Notes: generated by a model not told the origin, from the sequence alone. Numbered from the stretch's first letter, positions 26,459-34,984 are shown. The stretch: 64,000 nt of DNA from Mycobacterium sp. NBC_00419 (GCF_036023875.1 NZ_CP107931.1:4030001-4094000); one strand, 5' to 3'. Program-made: numbers and translations.

Positions 26459-27346
26459 GTGGATGACGATCTTGCCGCCCTCTTCGACAGTCAGGGCGGG
26501 GTGGCGACAACTGCGCAGATTCTTGCCCTCGTCAGCCGGCGTCAACTCGAGATGATGTTGGAATGCGCTGCGGTAGAACGCCTATGGCGGGGAGTGTTCT
26601 GCCGCGGAGCCACCGACGATCAGCTTCGGCTTAGGGGTCTCGATCTCCTGTGTGGTGAGAAGGTGGCTATCTGCATGGCCACTGCGGCGTCCGCCTACGG
26701 GTTCGACGTCCAAGGCGCTCCCGATCTCCACGTACTCAACCCCGTTGGGCGGCAGCTACGACCCGCCGAGGGTCTGATCGTGCACCGACGGGACGGAGCC
26801 CCGCTGGTCGAAGTGTCCGGCCGACCTGCCACCGCCCCGGCGTGGACTGCTGTCGAGGTGGCGTGCGCGTTGCGCCGCCCGCGGACGCTGGCCGTACTTG
26901 ATGCCGCCCTGCGCTCTGGGCGTTGCGACCTGGCGGGACTGTCCCAGGCTGTGCTCGCGCAGCGGGGACGACGGGGCATCGTCGCGGTCCGGGAGCTCCT
27001 GCCGCTAGCCGACCCTCGAGCGGAGTCCCCGATGGAAAGCGAGGCCCGGTTGGTGATGATTGACGGCGGTTTGCCTTCTCCGGTCCTGCAATACGAACTC
27101 CTCGACTCGCGGGGCAGATTGCGCAGACTCGACTTCGCGTGGCCGCGGTACAGGGTTGCTGCCGAGTACGACAGCAGTCAGTGGCACCTGGGCGCGGAAG
27201 CTCTTCGGCGGGACCGCGAGAAGCTGGCCGCCCTGCAGGACCTGGGCTGGATTTCCGTGCCGATCGTCGTCGACGACGTGCGTCGCCGGCCGCGGGCTCT
27301 GGTTGAACGCATTCACGCACATCTTCTTGCGCGCAAGTGTGCGTGA
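26459..27346 (+). CDS. AbiEi-type winged-helix plus DUF559 (Vsr-like) nuclease protein
   Basis: The GTG at 26459 gives 295 residues, the usual size for this mycobacterial family. Residues 1-60 resemble the AbiEi antitoxin winged helix (LFDSQGGVATTAQILALVSRRQL; VERLWRGVF). The C-terminal about 100 residues are a DUF559/very-short-patch-repair-like PD-(D/E)xK fold: ESEARLVMIDGGL, LDFAWPRYRVAAEYDSSQWH and a final LGWISVPIVVDDV, with Glu and Asp residues placed as in that fold. No partner toxin gene is adjacent. It is framed by two inverted copies of a roughly 60-bp palindrome, and its last codons and stop lie inside the right copy. Function unproven. Confidence 0.75.
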   Translation: MDDDLAALFDSQGGVATTAQILALVSRRQLEMMLECAAVERLWRGVFCRGATDDQLRLRGLDLLCGEKVAICMATAASAYGFDVQGAPDLHVLNPVGRQLRPAEGLIVHRRDGAPLVEVSGRPATAPAWTAVEVACALRRPRTLAVLDAALRSGRCDLAGLSQAVLAQRGRRGIVAVRELLPLADPRAESPMESEARLVMIDGGLPSPVLQYELLDSRGRLRRLDFAWPRYRVAAEYDSSQWHLGAEALRRDREKLAALQDLGWISVPIVVDDVRRRPRALVERIHAHLLARKCA

Positions 27347-27392
27347 AGTGCGCGCTGCGACGGCGTGTCGGTGTACCGACACGCACGCTCGC
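27331..27392. repeat. Right inverted palindromic repeat (IR-R) of the DUF559 element
   Basis: The inverted partner of 26347-26406. It contains a perfect inner hairpin GTGTCGGT-GT-ACCGACAC and ends with CACGCACGCTCGC, identical to the left copy. The outer left arm is altered at 2 of 13 positions where it encodes the last residues and stop (TGA 27344-27346) of the DUF559 protein. Confidence 0.85.
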
Positions 27393-27396
27393 GGGC

Positions 27397-27879
27397 CTAG
27401 CCGCCGCCGTGGCCCGGCCCGATATTGCGGGCGGGGCGGGTACGAAGGTGGTGGACGTACTCGTCCGGAGCGCCGGCGATCTCGGCCGCGTCGGCCATCA
27501 CCCCGAGGTAGCGCGCCGAGGGCAGGCCGCCCTCCCAGGCGTCCACCACGTACAGCCATGCCAGCACGGGATCGGTTGTGGTGTCCGAGGATTCGCGATC
27601 GATGCGGCAGCGGATCTTTTTGTGGAAGCCCAGCTCGGAGCCTTCCCAGCGATCCAGGGTCTCCTCGTCGGCCGGCGTCATGTCGTAGAGCACCACGAAC
27701 ACGCTGGAGTCGGGGTCTTCGACGAGGGTGGCCAGGGCGCCCTCCCAGCCGATGTCCTCCCCGGCGAAGGTCAGGCGCCACCCGTGCAGCCAGCCCGTAC
27801 CCGCCATCGGGGAATGCGGTGCCCGCTCCAGCATCTGCTCTGGATGCATGTTGGATCCGTAAGCGGCGTACAGCGGCAC
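27397..27879 (-). CDS. Gamma-glutamylcyclotransferase-like protein
   Basis: A 160-residue GGCT-fold protein. The substrate-binding loop YAAYGSNMHPEQM is at the N-terminus and the probable catalytic Glu is in LDRWEGSELGFHKK near residue 78; a WLYVVDAWEGGLPS strand follows. The family converts gamma-glutamyl amino acids to 5-oxoproline or binds related compounds. Its size and position next to amiA1 and lpdA match Rv3304. The GTG start has a TAGGCT box 7 nt upstream (27887-27892) and no Shine-Dalgarno, so it is probably leaderless. Confidence 0.82.
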   Translation of the reverse strand: MPLYAAYGSNMHPEQMLERAPHSPMAGTGWLHGWRLTFAGEDIGWEGALATLVEDPDSSVFVVLYDMTPADEETLDRWEGSELGFHKKIRCRIDRESSDTTTDPVLAWLYVVDAWEGGLPSARYLGVMADAAEIAGAPDEYVHHLRTRPARNIGPGHGGG

Positions 27880-27895
27880 GGGGGCAAGCCTAAAG

Positions 27896-28004
27896 GGTCC
27901 GGCGGGCAGGAGCGCAGCGACTCGGGGAATAGGTCCGGCGGGCAGGAGCGCAGCGACTCGGGGAATAGGTCCGAGACACCAGAGCGCACCGACTCCGGTG
28001 ATTA
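27896..28004. repeat. Three tandem 36-bp repeats upstream of lpdA
   Basis: Units at 27896-27931 and 27932-27967 are identical by eye (beginning GGTCCGGCGGGCAGGAGCGC), and a third, degenerate unit covers 27968-28004. They fill the divergent promoter region between the GGCT-like gene and lpdA. A related single copy is present inside the pcd coding sequence at 51051-51086. Confidence 0.88.
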
Positions 28005-28013
28005 GATATCTGC

Positions 28014-29429
28014 GTGACGACGCGGATCGTGATCATCGGTGGGGGACCGGCAGGCTACGAGGCTGCGCTGGTGGCCGCGGGCCGCGGCAAGGACGTCGCC
28101 GAGGTCACCGTCGTCGACTGCGACGGCATCGGCGGCGCCTGCGTGCTGTTCGACTGCGTGCCCTCCAAGACCTTCATCGCCTCCACCGGCGTGCGCACTG
28201 AGCTGCGACGAGCCGCCGGACTGGGCTTCGACATCAGCATCGACGACGCCAAGATCTCACTGCCCCAGATCAACAACCGGGTCAAGACCCTGGCCCGCTC
28301 GCAGTCCGCCGACATCGGCACCCAGCTGCTGCGGGAGAAGGTCAACGTCGTCGCCGGCCGCGGTGAGCTGATCGACGACGTACCCGGCATGGCGCACCAC
28401 CGTGTGAGAGTCACCACATCCGACGGGAAGGTCGGCGTCCTCAAGGCCGACGTGGTGCTCATCGCCACCGGCGCGAGCCCCCGCGTGCTGCCCAGCGCGG
28501 TGCCCGACGGGGAGCGAATCCTGACCTGGCGGCAGCTCTACGACCTTCAGGATCTGCCGAAGCATCTGGTGATCGTCGGCTCGGGTGTCACCGGGGCCGA
28601 GTTCTGCAACGCCTACACCGAACTCGGTGTGGACGTCACCGTGGTGGCCAGCCGCGACCAGATCCTGCCGCACGAGGACAGCGACGCCGCCGCCGTGCTG
28701 GAGGAGACGTTCGCCGAGCGCGGCGTGACGCTGGTGAAGAACGCGCGAGCCGATTCGGTGCTGCGGACCTCCGACGGCGTGCGGGTGACGATGGCCGACG
28801 GTCGCACGGTCGACGGGAGCCACGCCCTGATGACGGTGGGCTCGGTGCCCAACACCGGCGGACTGGGCCTCGAGCGGGTGGGTATCGAACTCGGCCCGGG
28901 CAATTACATTCCGGTCGACCGGGTCTCACGGACGTCAGCGGCGGGCATCTACGCCGCAGGCGACTGCACGGGCCTGCTGCCGCTGGCCTCGGTCGCGGCG
29001 ATGCAGGGCCGTATCGCGATGTACCACGCACTCGGCGAGGGGGTGTCCCCGATCCGGCTGCGCACCGTCGCCTCGGCGACGTTCACCCGCCCGGAGATCG
29101 CCGCGGTCGGGGTGCCGCAGTCGGCGATCGACGACGGCACCGTGCCCGCCCGCACCCTGATGTTGCCGCTGACCACCAACGCCAGGGCCAAGATGTCGCT
29201 GCTGCGCCGCGGCTTCGTCAAGATCTTCTGCCGGCCCGCCACCGGCGTGGTGATCGGCGGCGTCGTGGTGGCGCCGATCGCCTCGGAACTGATCCTGCCG
29301 ATCGCCCTGGCGGTGCAAAACCGCATCTCGGTGACCGACCTGGCCCAGACGCTGTCGGTGTACCCGTCGCTGTCCGGCTCGATCGTCGAGGCCGCGCGGC
29401 GGCTGATGGCCCACGACGATCTCGACTAG
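28014..29429 (+). CDS. lpdA: Flavoprotein disulfide reductase / NAD(P)H quinone reductase LpdA
   Basis: A 471-residue FAD protein of the lipoamide dehydrogenase superfamily. The FAD motif VIIGGGPAGYEAALVAA is followed by GGACVLFDCVPSK (Cys43, Cys48), a second nucleotide motif VIVGSGVTGAEFCNAY and YAAGDCTGLLPLASVAAMQGR. At the C-terminus the usual HAHPT segment is VYPSLSG, so the catalytic His of true lipoamide dehydrogenases is missing; this agrees with the quinone-reductase role reported for Rv3303c. The GTG start has no clear Shine-Dalgarno. It is followed 10 bp later by glpD2. Confidence 0.92.
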   Translation: MTTRIVIIGGGPAGYEAALVAAGRGKDVAEVTVVDCDGIGGACVLFDCVPSKTFIASTGVRTELRRAAGLGFDISIDDAKISLPQINNRVKTLARSQSADIGTQLLREKVNVVAGRGELIDDVPGMAHHRVRVTTSDGKVGVLKADVVLIATGASPRVLPSAVPDGERILTWRQLYDLQDLPKHLVIVGSGVTGAEFCNAYTELGVDVTVVASRDQILPHEDSDAAAVLEETFAERGVTLVKNARADSVLRTSDGVRVTMADGRTVDGSHALMTVGSVPNTGGLGLERVGIELGPGNYIPVDRVSRTSAAGIYAAGDCTGLLPLASVAAMQGRIAMYHALGEGVSPIRLRTVASATFTRPEIAAVGVPQSAIDDGTVPARTLMLPLTTNARAKMSLLRRGFVKIFCRPATGVVIGGVVVAPIASELILPIALAVQNRISVTDLAQTLSVYPSLSGSIVEAARRLMAHDDLD

Positions 29430-29438
29430 CCTGGGCTC

Positions 29439-31184
29439 ATGAGCGACCCGATCCTTCGACCGGGCAATGCCCAGACCGCCCTCGGGCCGTCGGAACGTGC
29501 ACTGGCCTGGGAACGCCTGGGTAGCGAACAGTTCGACGTCATCGTCATCGGTGGTGGAGTCGTCGGCGCCGGCTGTGCCCTGGATGCTGCAACCCGCGGG
29601 CTGAAGGTGGCACTGGTCGAGGCCCGTGATTTCGCCTCGGGCACCTCCAGCCGGAGTTCGAAGATGTTCCACGGTGGTCTGCGCTACCTCGAACAGCTGG
29701 AGTTCGGCCTGGTGCGCGAGGCGCTGCACGAGCGCGAGCTGTCGCTGACCACGCTGGCCCCACATCTGGTCAAGCCCCTGCCATTCCTGTTCCCGTTGAC
29801 CAAGCGGGTCTGGGAGCGGCCCTACATCGCCGCGGGCATCTTCCTCTACGACCAGCTCGGCGGCTCGAAATCCGTTCCGGCGCAAAAGCATCTGACCAAA
29901 TCCGGTGCCCTGCGCCTGGCGCCCGGACTCAAGCGCAGCTCGTTGATCGGCGGCATCCGCTACTTCGACACCGTCGTCGACGACGCCCGCCACACCATGA
30001 CCGTCGCCCGTACCGCCGCCCACTACGGCGCGGTGGTGCGCACCTCCACCCAGGTGGTCTCGCTGCTGCGGGAGGGCGACCGGGTGGTCGGGGCGTCGAT
30101 CCGCGACTCCGAGGACGGCGCGGTCACCGAGGTGCGCGGGCACGTGGTGATCAATGCCACCGGGGTGTGGACCGACGAAGTCCAGGCATTGAGCAAGGAA
30201 CGCGGCCGATTCCGGGTGCGCGCCTCCAAGGGCGTGCACATCGTGGTGCCGCGCGACCGGATCGTCTCCGAGGTGGCGATCATCCTGCGCACCGAGAAGT
30301 CGGTGCTGTTCGTCATCCCGTGGGGCACCCACTGGATCATCGGGACCACCGACACCGACTGGAACCTCGACCTGGCTCACCCCGCGGCCACCAAGGTCGA
30401 CATCGACTACATCCTCAACACTGTCAACACCGTGCTGGCCACCCCGCTCACCCACGACGACATCGACGGGGTGTACGCGGGCCTTCGCCCGCTGCTGGCC
30501 GGTGAGAGCGAGGAGACCTCGAAGCTGTCCCGCGAGCATGCGGTGGCGGTGCCCTCACCGGGGCTGGTGGCCATCGCGGGCGGCAAGTACACCACGTACC
30601 GGGTGATGGCCGAGGACGCCGTGGACGCCGCCGCCGAGTACATCCCGACCCGGGTGGCGCCGTCGATCACCGAGAAGGTGCCGCTGATGGGCGCCGACGG
30701 CTACTTCGCGCTGGTCAACCAGACCCAGAGCGTCGGTGCCGGCTACGGGTTGCACCCCTACCGGGTGCGCCATCTACTGGATCGCTACGGCTCGCTGATC
30801 GGGGATATGCTGCAGCTCGCGGTGGCCCGCCCGGAGCTGCTCGAGCCGATCACCGACGCCCCGGTGTACCTGAAGGTCGAGGCTGCCTACGCGGCGGCCG
30901 CCGAGGGGGCGCTGCACCTGGAGGACATCCTGGCCCGCCGGATGCGGATCTCGATCGAGTACCCGCACCGCGGGGTGGACTGCGCGGCCGAGGTCGCCGG
31001 CATCGTCGCCCCGATCCTGGGCTGGAGTGACGCCGACTGCGCCCGCGAGGTGGCGACCTACCTGGCGCGGGTGGAGGCCGAGGTGCTGTCGCAGGCCCAG
31101 CCCGACGACGAGTCGGCCGACGCGCTGCGCGCCTCGGCGCCGGAGGCCCGCGCGGAGATTCTCGAACCGGTGCCGTTGGTGTGA
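29439..31184 (+). CDS. glpD2: Glycerol-3-phosphate dehydrogenase
   Basis: A 581-residue membrane-associated FAD enzyme oxidising glycerol 3-phosphate to dihydroxyacetone phosphate and passing electrons to quinone. The N-terminal FAD region VIVIGGGVVGAGCALDAATRG and ARDFASGTSSRSSKMFHGGLRYLEQ are diagnostic of GlpD, as are the substrate-side motif GTHWIIGTTDTDW and LAGESEETSKLSREHAV. The C-terminal DAO domain ends near residue 560. It lies 10 bp after lpdA and overlaps the pseudouridine synthase by 4 bp. It corresponds to Rv3302c. Confidence 0.93.
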   Translation: MSDPILRPGNAQTALGPSERALAWERLGSEQFDVIVIGGGVVGAGCALDAATRGLKVALVEARDFASGTSSRSSKMFHGGLRYLEQLEFGLVREALHERELSLTTLAPHLVKPLPFLFPLTKRVWERPYIAAGIFLYDQLGGSKSVPAQKHLTKSGALRLAPGLKRSSLIGGIRYFDTVVDDARHTMTVARTAAHYGAVVRTSTQVVSLLREGDRVVGASIRDSEDGAVTEVRGHVVINATGVWTDEVQALSKERGRFRVRASKGVHIVVPRDRIVSEVAIILRTEKSVLFVIPWGTHWIIGTTDTDWNLDLAHPAATKVDIDYILNTVNTVLATPLTHDDIDGVYAGLRPLLAGESEETSKLSREHAVAVPSPGLVAIAGGKYTTYRVMAEDAVDAAAEYIPTRVAPSITEKVPLMGADGYFALVNQTQSVGAGYGLHPYRVRHLLDRYGSLIGDMLQLAVARPELLEPITDAPVYLKVEAAYAAAAEGALHLEDILARRMRISIEYPHRGVDCAAEVAGIVAPILGWSDADCAREVATYLARVEAEVLSQAQPDDESADALRASAPEARAEILEPVPLV

Positions 31185-32041
31185 GCCGTCGTCCACCGCC
31201 GCTGCCGGTGCGCGACGGTCTGGGGCCGGCGCGGTTGCGGCTGCAGGGCGGCAATGTGGCCGACGAGTTCGAGCGGCGGTTCGGCCCGGACGGACGGGCC
31301 AAGGTTGTTGCCGGTGAGGTGGTCGACCCCGACGGCGCGGTGATCGACACGACGACGACCCTGCCGCCCGGCGCGCACGTGTTCCTCTATCGGGACCTGC
31401 CCGACGAAGTGACGGTGCCCTTCGAGATTCCGGTGCTGTACCGCGACGACGACATCGTCGTGGTCGACAAGCCCCATTTCCTGGCCACGATGCCGCGCGG
31501 CGGGCACGTCGCGCAGACCGCGCTGGTGCGGCTGCGTCGCGAGCTCGATCTGCCTGAACTGAGCCCGGCGCACCGGCTGGACCGGCTGACGGCCGGGGTG
31601 CTGATGTTCACCGTGCGCCGCGAGGTGCGCGGTGCCTATCAGAGCCTGTTCGCCCAGGGGCTGGTGCGCAAGACCTACCTGGCGCGCTCCGCGGGGTTGT
31701 CGACCGTCGGGTTCCCCGTACTGTTACGGAGCCGAATCATCAAGCGCCGTGGCCACTTCCAGGCCGTCGAGGAGCCCGGCGAGCCCAATGCCGAAACGTT
31801 GATCGAGGCGCTCGGCGACGGGCTCTACCGGCTGACACCCCGCACCGGGCGCACACACCAACTGCGGGTGCACATGGCCTCACTGGGCCTGCCGATCGAC
31901 AACGATCCGCTGTATCCCGAGGTGATCGACGTGGCCGCCGACGACTTCTCGGCACCGTTGCAGCTGCTGGCGCAGCGGTTGGAGTTCGACGACCCGCTCA
32001 GCGGAGAGCGGCGCAGCTTCTGCAGTTCAGCTGTCCTGTAA
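31181..32041 (+). CDS. RluA-family pseudouridine synthase
   Basis: A 286-residue enzyme isomerising uridine to pseudouridine in RNA. The catalytic motif is AHRLDRLTAGVLMFTV near residue 130 (Asp in HRLD), followed by KTYLARSAG and the C-terminal RTGRTHQLRVHMASLGLPIDNDPLY signature. The N-terminal region is short and lacks a clear S4 domain. The GTG start overlaps the glpD2 stop. It is the Rv3300c equivalent. phoY1, which lies between in M. tuberculosis, is absent. The 3' end overlaps the convergent AraC gene by 15 bp. Confidence 0.9.
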   Translation: MSRRPPPLPVRDGLGPARLRLQGGNVADEFERRFGPDGRAKVVAGEVVDPDGAVIDTTTTLPPGAHVFLYRDLPDEVTVPFEIPVLYRDDDIVVVDKPHFLATMPRGGHVAQTALVRLRRELDLPELSPAHRLDRLTAGVLMFTVRREVRGAYQSLFAQGLVRKTYLARSAGLSTVGFPVLLRSRIIKRRGHFQAVEEPGEPNAETLIEALGDGLYRLTPRTGRTHQLRVHMASLGLPIDNDPLYPEVIDVAADDFSAPLQLLAQRLEFDDPLSGERRSFCSSAVL

Positions 32042-33040
32042 CTGTTTACGGTAGGCCGCCGGTCCGCCGCCGAACCACCGGTGGCAGCTGCGGGTGAGCA
32101 CACTCTGCTCGGCGTAGCCCAGTTCGCGGGCCAAGTGCGCCAACGTCATTCGGCTGTCACGCAGATACCGCTCGGCCAGTTCGCGGCGGACCGTGTCCAC
32201 GATCGCTGCGAAGGTGGTGTCGTCGGCGGCCAACCGGCGCTGTAATGCCTTGGGGTGCATGTTGAGCTGCTCGGCGACCAGGTCCAGCGTGACGGTGCCG
32301 CTGGGCAGCAGCTGGCGCACCAGCGTCGCGACCGATGCCACGGTGCGCGGCTCGGCGGTGGTGATGGTGCTCAGGTAGCCGACCACAGCGTCATGCGCCA
32401 GCTTGTCGCGCCGAAGCGGGCGAGACAGGTCCGCGGTCCGGATGGTGAAGCCCATCTTGAAACCCGTTGTGCGCTCGTCGAATACCGGTCGGCAGCCGAA
32501 GTAGTACCAGTAGTCTTCGACGGCGGTCAGCGGTTCGTGCGGGATGTGCACCGCGAGCGGGGAGTGCTGGTTGCCGAGCAGGAATCGCAGCACTCGAAGC
32601 GTGACACCCAGCGACAGCTCGTTGCCCTGCGGATGCAGCGGCAGGTCGCGGCCGACCATCAGGTATTCGATGAAGGTGCATTCCCGGTCGTCGGTCGTCG
32701 TGGTGCGCAGGCTGATCGCCGGGCTGTAGGCGGACAGGAAGTTCTCGAAGATGCGCAGCGCGTCGGCGACCGTGGCGGCGGTGCGGGCGGCCACGCCGAC
32801 CGGGCCCAGGATCTCGATGCCCTGCAGCTGTGCCAACCGGCGGCCGAAGTCCGCGGTGTTCGTCGCGGCGGCAGCCGACTCGATGGCCACCGCGACCCGC
32901 GGCAGCGGCACGAACACGTCGTGGCGGCCGACGGCAGCTGGTTCCAGCCCGGCAGCCCTCAGCAGCGCGACCGGATCACCGCCGAGTTGGCTGACCAGGT
33001 TCGGATAGTTCGACAGCGACGTGCCGCGCACAATCGACAT
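32027..33040 (-). CDS. AraC-family transcriptional regulator with N-terminal arabinose-binding-like domain
   Basis: A 337-residue regulator. Residues 1-200 form the 'Arabinose_bd'-type ligand domain common in mycobacterial AraC proteins (SLSNYPNLVSQLGGDPVALLRAAGLEP; IEILGPVGVAARTAATVADALRIFENFLSAYSPA). The C-terminal about 90 residues hold two HTHs (LDLVAEQLNMHPKALQRRL; RMTLAHLARELGYAEQSVLTRSCHRWFGGGP). The ATG at 33040 is chosen because TTGACA-N17-GACATT places a leaderless promoter just upstream; an in-frame TTG at 33076 would lie in that promoter. It is divergent from an alpha/beta hydrolase gene that it probably controls. Confidence 0.88.
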   Translation of the reverse strand: MSIVRGTSLSNYPNLVSQLGGDPVALLRAAGLEPAAVGRHDVFVPLPRVAVAIESAAAATNTADFGRRLAQLQGIEILGPVGVAARTAATVADALRIFENFLSAYSPAISLRTTTTDDRECTFIEYLMVGRDLPLHPQGNELSLGVTLRVLRFLLGNQHSPLAVHIPHEPLTAVEDYWYYFGCRPVFDERTTGFKMGFTIRTADLSRPLRRDKLAHDAVVGYLSTITTAEPRTVASVATLVRQLLPSGTVTLDLVAEQLNMHPKALQRRLAADDTTFAAIVDTVRRELAERYLRDSRMTLAHLARELGYAEQSVLTRSCHRWFGGGPAAYRKQLQDS

Positions 33041-33046
33041 GTCCTC

Positions 33047-33076
33047 AAATGTCAAGTTTTGGTCGCCGAATGTCAA
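33047..33076 (-). promoter_or_regulatory. Direct repeats TTGACATT spaced 21 bp, overlapping the AraC-gene promoter
   Basis: TTGACATTC at 33076-33068 and TTGACATTT at 33055-33047 (minus strand) are spaced 21 bp start to start, two helical turns, the usual arrangement of AraC-type half-sites. They also read as -35 TTGACA, 17-bp spacer and -10 GACATT followed 7 nt later by the regulator's ATG. Confidence 0.55.
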
Positions 33077-33102
33077 GGCCCCCGCCCTCGGCGTGGGGCA
33101 CC

Positions 33103-33984
33103 ATGGCTGGCATGACGGCGATCACAACCCGGCGAATCACCGTCGACGGACTTACCACGTCGGTGCTGGTCGGCGGCCACGGAGAGCCGCGGGAAGCGGT
33201 GGTGTTCGTGCACGGCAACCCCGATGCCGGCGCCGACTGGATGCCGCTGATGGTGCGGGTCGCCGAGTTCGCCCACGTGGTGGCGCCGGACCTGCCCGGC
33301 TTCGGTGCCGCCGATGGGCGCCTCGACGGGGACTACACCGTCGCCGGCTACGCGCGGTTCCTCGATGGGGTCATCGGCCGGCTCGGCGTCGAGCGCGTTC
33401 ACCTCGTCGCCCACGATTTCGGCGGCCCGTTCGCCTTGACCTGGGCCGCCGACCACCCCGAGCAGGTCGCCAGCATCGCGCTGCTCAACACCGGGGTGAT
33501 GATCGGCTACCGCTGGCACCGGATGGCGCGGATCTGGCGCACACCATTGCTCGGTGAGCTGATGATGTGGCGGACCACCCTTGGCGTCGCCCGCGCGGTA
33601 CTGGGCCGCGAGAACCCCGGGCTCTCCCGCGAGTGGGTCGACGCCATCGCCCGACACCTGGTGCCGGCCGAGACCAAGCGAGCGGTGCTCAAGCTCTACC
33701 GGTCGACCCGCACCGAGGACGTCGCGGCCTTGGCGCCGCGGCTGCGGATCCACGACCACGATGCGCTGGTGGTGTGGGGTGGCGCCGACGCATACCTTCC
33801 CGCCGAGCTGGCGTACCGCCAGACGCAGGCGTTTCCGCGCGCCGAGATCCACATCCTGCCCGGCGTCGGCCACTGGCCGTGGCTGGAACAGACCGACCAG
33901 GTCGCCGCGCATGTGCTGCCATTCCTGCGCCAGCGGATCGGCGCCCCACTGCCTGTCAATGATCAACCTGCTCAAGGAGATTGA
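33103..33984 (+). CDS. Alpha/beta hydrolase with Asp nucleophile (haloalkane dehalogenase/epoxide hydrolase type)
   Basis: A 293-residue alpha/beta hydrolase. The oxyanion motif is VFVHGNPDAGADW, the nucleophile elbow V-A-H-D-F-G-G has Asp instead of Ser, as in haloalkane dehalogenases and epoxide hydrolases, and the final His is in PGVGHWPWLEQ. The substrate is open. The ATG at 33103 has GTGGGG about 4 nt upstream; ATG 33112 is an alternative. It is divergent from the AraC regulator and nearly contiguous with the DUF1330 gene, forming a small regulated catabolic unit. Confidence 0.82.
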   Translation: MAGMTAITTRRITVDGLTTSVLVGGHGEPREAVVFVHGNPDAGADWMPLMVRVAEFAHVVAPDLPGFGAADGRLDGDYTVAGYARFLDGVIGRLGVERVHLVAHDFGGPFALTWAADHPEQVASIALLNTGVMIGYRWHRMARIWRTPLLGELMMWRTTLGVARAVLGRENPGLSREWVDAIARHLVPAETKRAVLKLYRSTRTEDVAALAPRLRIHDHDALVVWGGADAYLPAELAYRQTQAFPRAEIHILPGVGHWPWLEQTDQVAAHVLPFLRQRIGAPLPVNDQPAQGD

Positions 33985-33985
33985 A

Positions 33986-34366
33986 ATGTCCAATGCCGTC
34001 GACGACCGTCCCGTCAACCTCAAGGCGTTCGCCAACCTGCCTGCCGATGCCCCGGTGGTGATGATCAACCTGCTCAAGTTCCATGAGGGCGACGGCCTGG
34101 AGCACTACCTGACCTACTCCCGCGAGGTGGTGCCGCACCTGGAGCGGGTCGGCGGCGTCGTCCGCTACGCGGGCACCACACCGCACAACGTCATCGGCGA
34201 CGGCGAGCGGCCCTGGTGGGACGCGATCCTGGTGGTCGAGTACCCCTCGCCGCAGGCGTTCGTCGACATGGTGCTCGACCCGGACTACCAGAAGGTGCAC
34301 GAACACCGCGCCGCCGCGCTGGAGCAGGGCGACCTGGTGGCCACGTCGCAGTGGATGCTCGGCTGA
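33986..34366 (+). CDS. DUF1330 family protein
   Basis: A 126-residue protein with the dimeric alpha/beta-barrel (ferredoxin-like) fold of DUF1330: VVMINLLKFHEGDGLEHYLTYSREV, then ILVVEYPSPQAFVDMVLDPDYQKVHEHRAAAL. AAGGAGA 7 nt before the ATG at 33986 supports this start. The frame is open further upstream, and an in-frame ATG at 33959 would add nine residues beginning MINLLK, a duplicate of the later MINLLK. It probably acts with the upstream hydrolase; DUF1330 has no general biochemical role that I know of. Confidence 0.83.
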   Translation: MSNAVDDRPVNLKAFANLPADAPVVMINLLKFHEGDGLEHYLTYSREVVPHLERVGGVVRYAGTTPHNVIGDGERPWWDAILVVEYPSPQAFVDMVLDPDYQKVHEHRAAALEQGDLVATSQWMLG

Positions 34367-34438
34367 GGGCCGCAATGCCCTCGCGGGGGTGGCTTTAGGC
34401 CCCTATCGCAGTGGCGTGACCTGGGTCACTATGGAGCC

Positions 34439-34984
34439 ATGGACGACGACCATGAGCTGATCCTGGTAGCCGCGTACGGCGATCTCGACCGTGCCCGAAC
34501 CGATTTCCACGAGTTGGAGAAGCGGATCAAGCACGGCATGGAACTGCGCGCCGCAGTGCTGGTCACCAAGGACGCCGACGGCCAGCCCCATGCCGTCGAG
34601 GCCCAGAACCGGCACGGGCGGATCGGCGCGGGTGTCGGCGCCGGACTGGGCTTCCTGCTGGGCGTCTTCATCCCGCCGGTCGGCCTGGGTGTTCTGCTCG
34701 GCGGTGCGGCCGGCGCGCTCGTCGCATCCTTCGCCGAGCACGAACTGCGCATCGGCCTGCGTCACGAGATTGGTGAGGCCCTCGACACCAGCACCGGTGT
34801 GGTGATCGCCGTGGTCTACCCGAATGGCCGGGAACCGGTGGAGAAGACGTTGTATCGCGCCGCCAAGACCACCTCGCTGCGGATGGACAAGTCGACCGTC
34901 AACTCACTCGAGGACCAGGTGGCCAAGGTCATGGCGGAGATCGGTCACCCGATCACCGCTGGCACGCCGGACACCAGTAGGTAA
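34439..34984 (+). CDS. DUF1269-like membrane protein
   Basis: A 181-residue protein. A soluble N-terminal domain ([24 protein letters not shown]) is followed by a glycine-rich hydrophobic hairpin at about residues 61-101 ([33 protein letters not shown]) that resembles a glycine-zipper membrane segment, and by a soluble C-terminal domain. This is the layout of DUF1269/DUF6325-type proteins, which are often stress-related. No enzymatic motif is visible. Its last 32 bp overlap the convergent nei gene. Confidence 0.7.
   Translation: MDDDHELILVAAYGDLDRARTDFHELEKRIKHGMELRAAVLVTKDADGQPHAVEAQNRHGRIGAGVGAGLGFLLGVFIPPVGLGVLLGGAAGALVASFAEHELRIGLRHEIGEALDTSTGVVIAVVYPNGREPVEKTLYRAAKTTSLRMDKSTVNSLEDQVAKVMAEIGHPITAGTPDTSR

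Noticed and set aside
26459..27346. Classical AbiE toxin-antitoxin pair.
   Set aside because: No AbiEii nucleotidyltransferase toxin gene lies next to the AbiEi-like protein; the C-terminal domain is nuclease-like instead.
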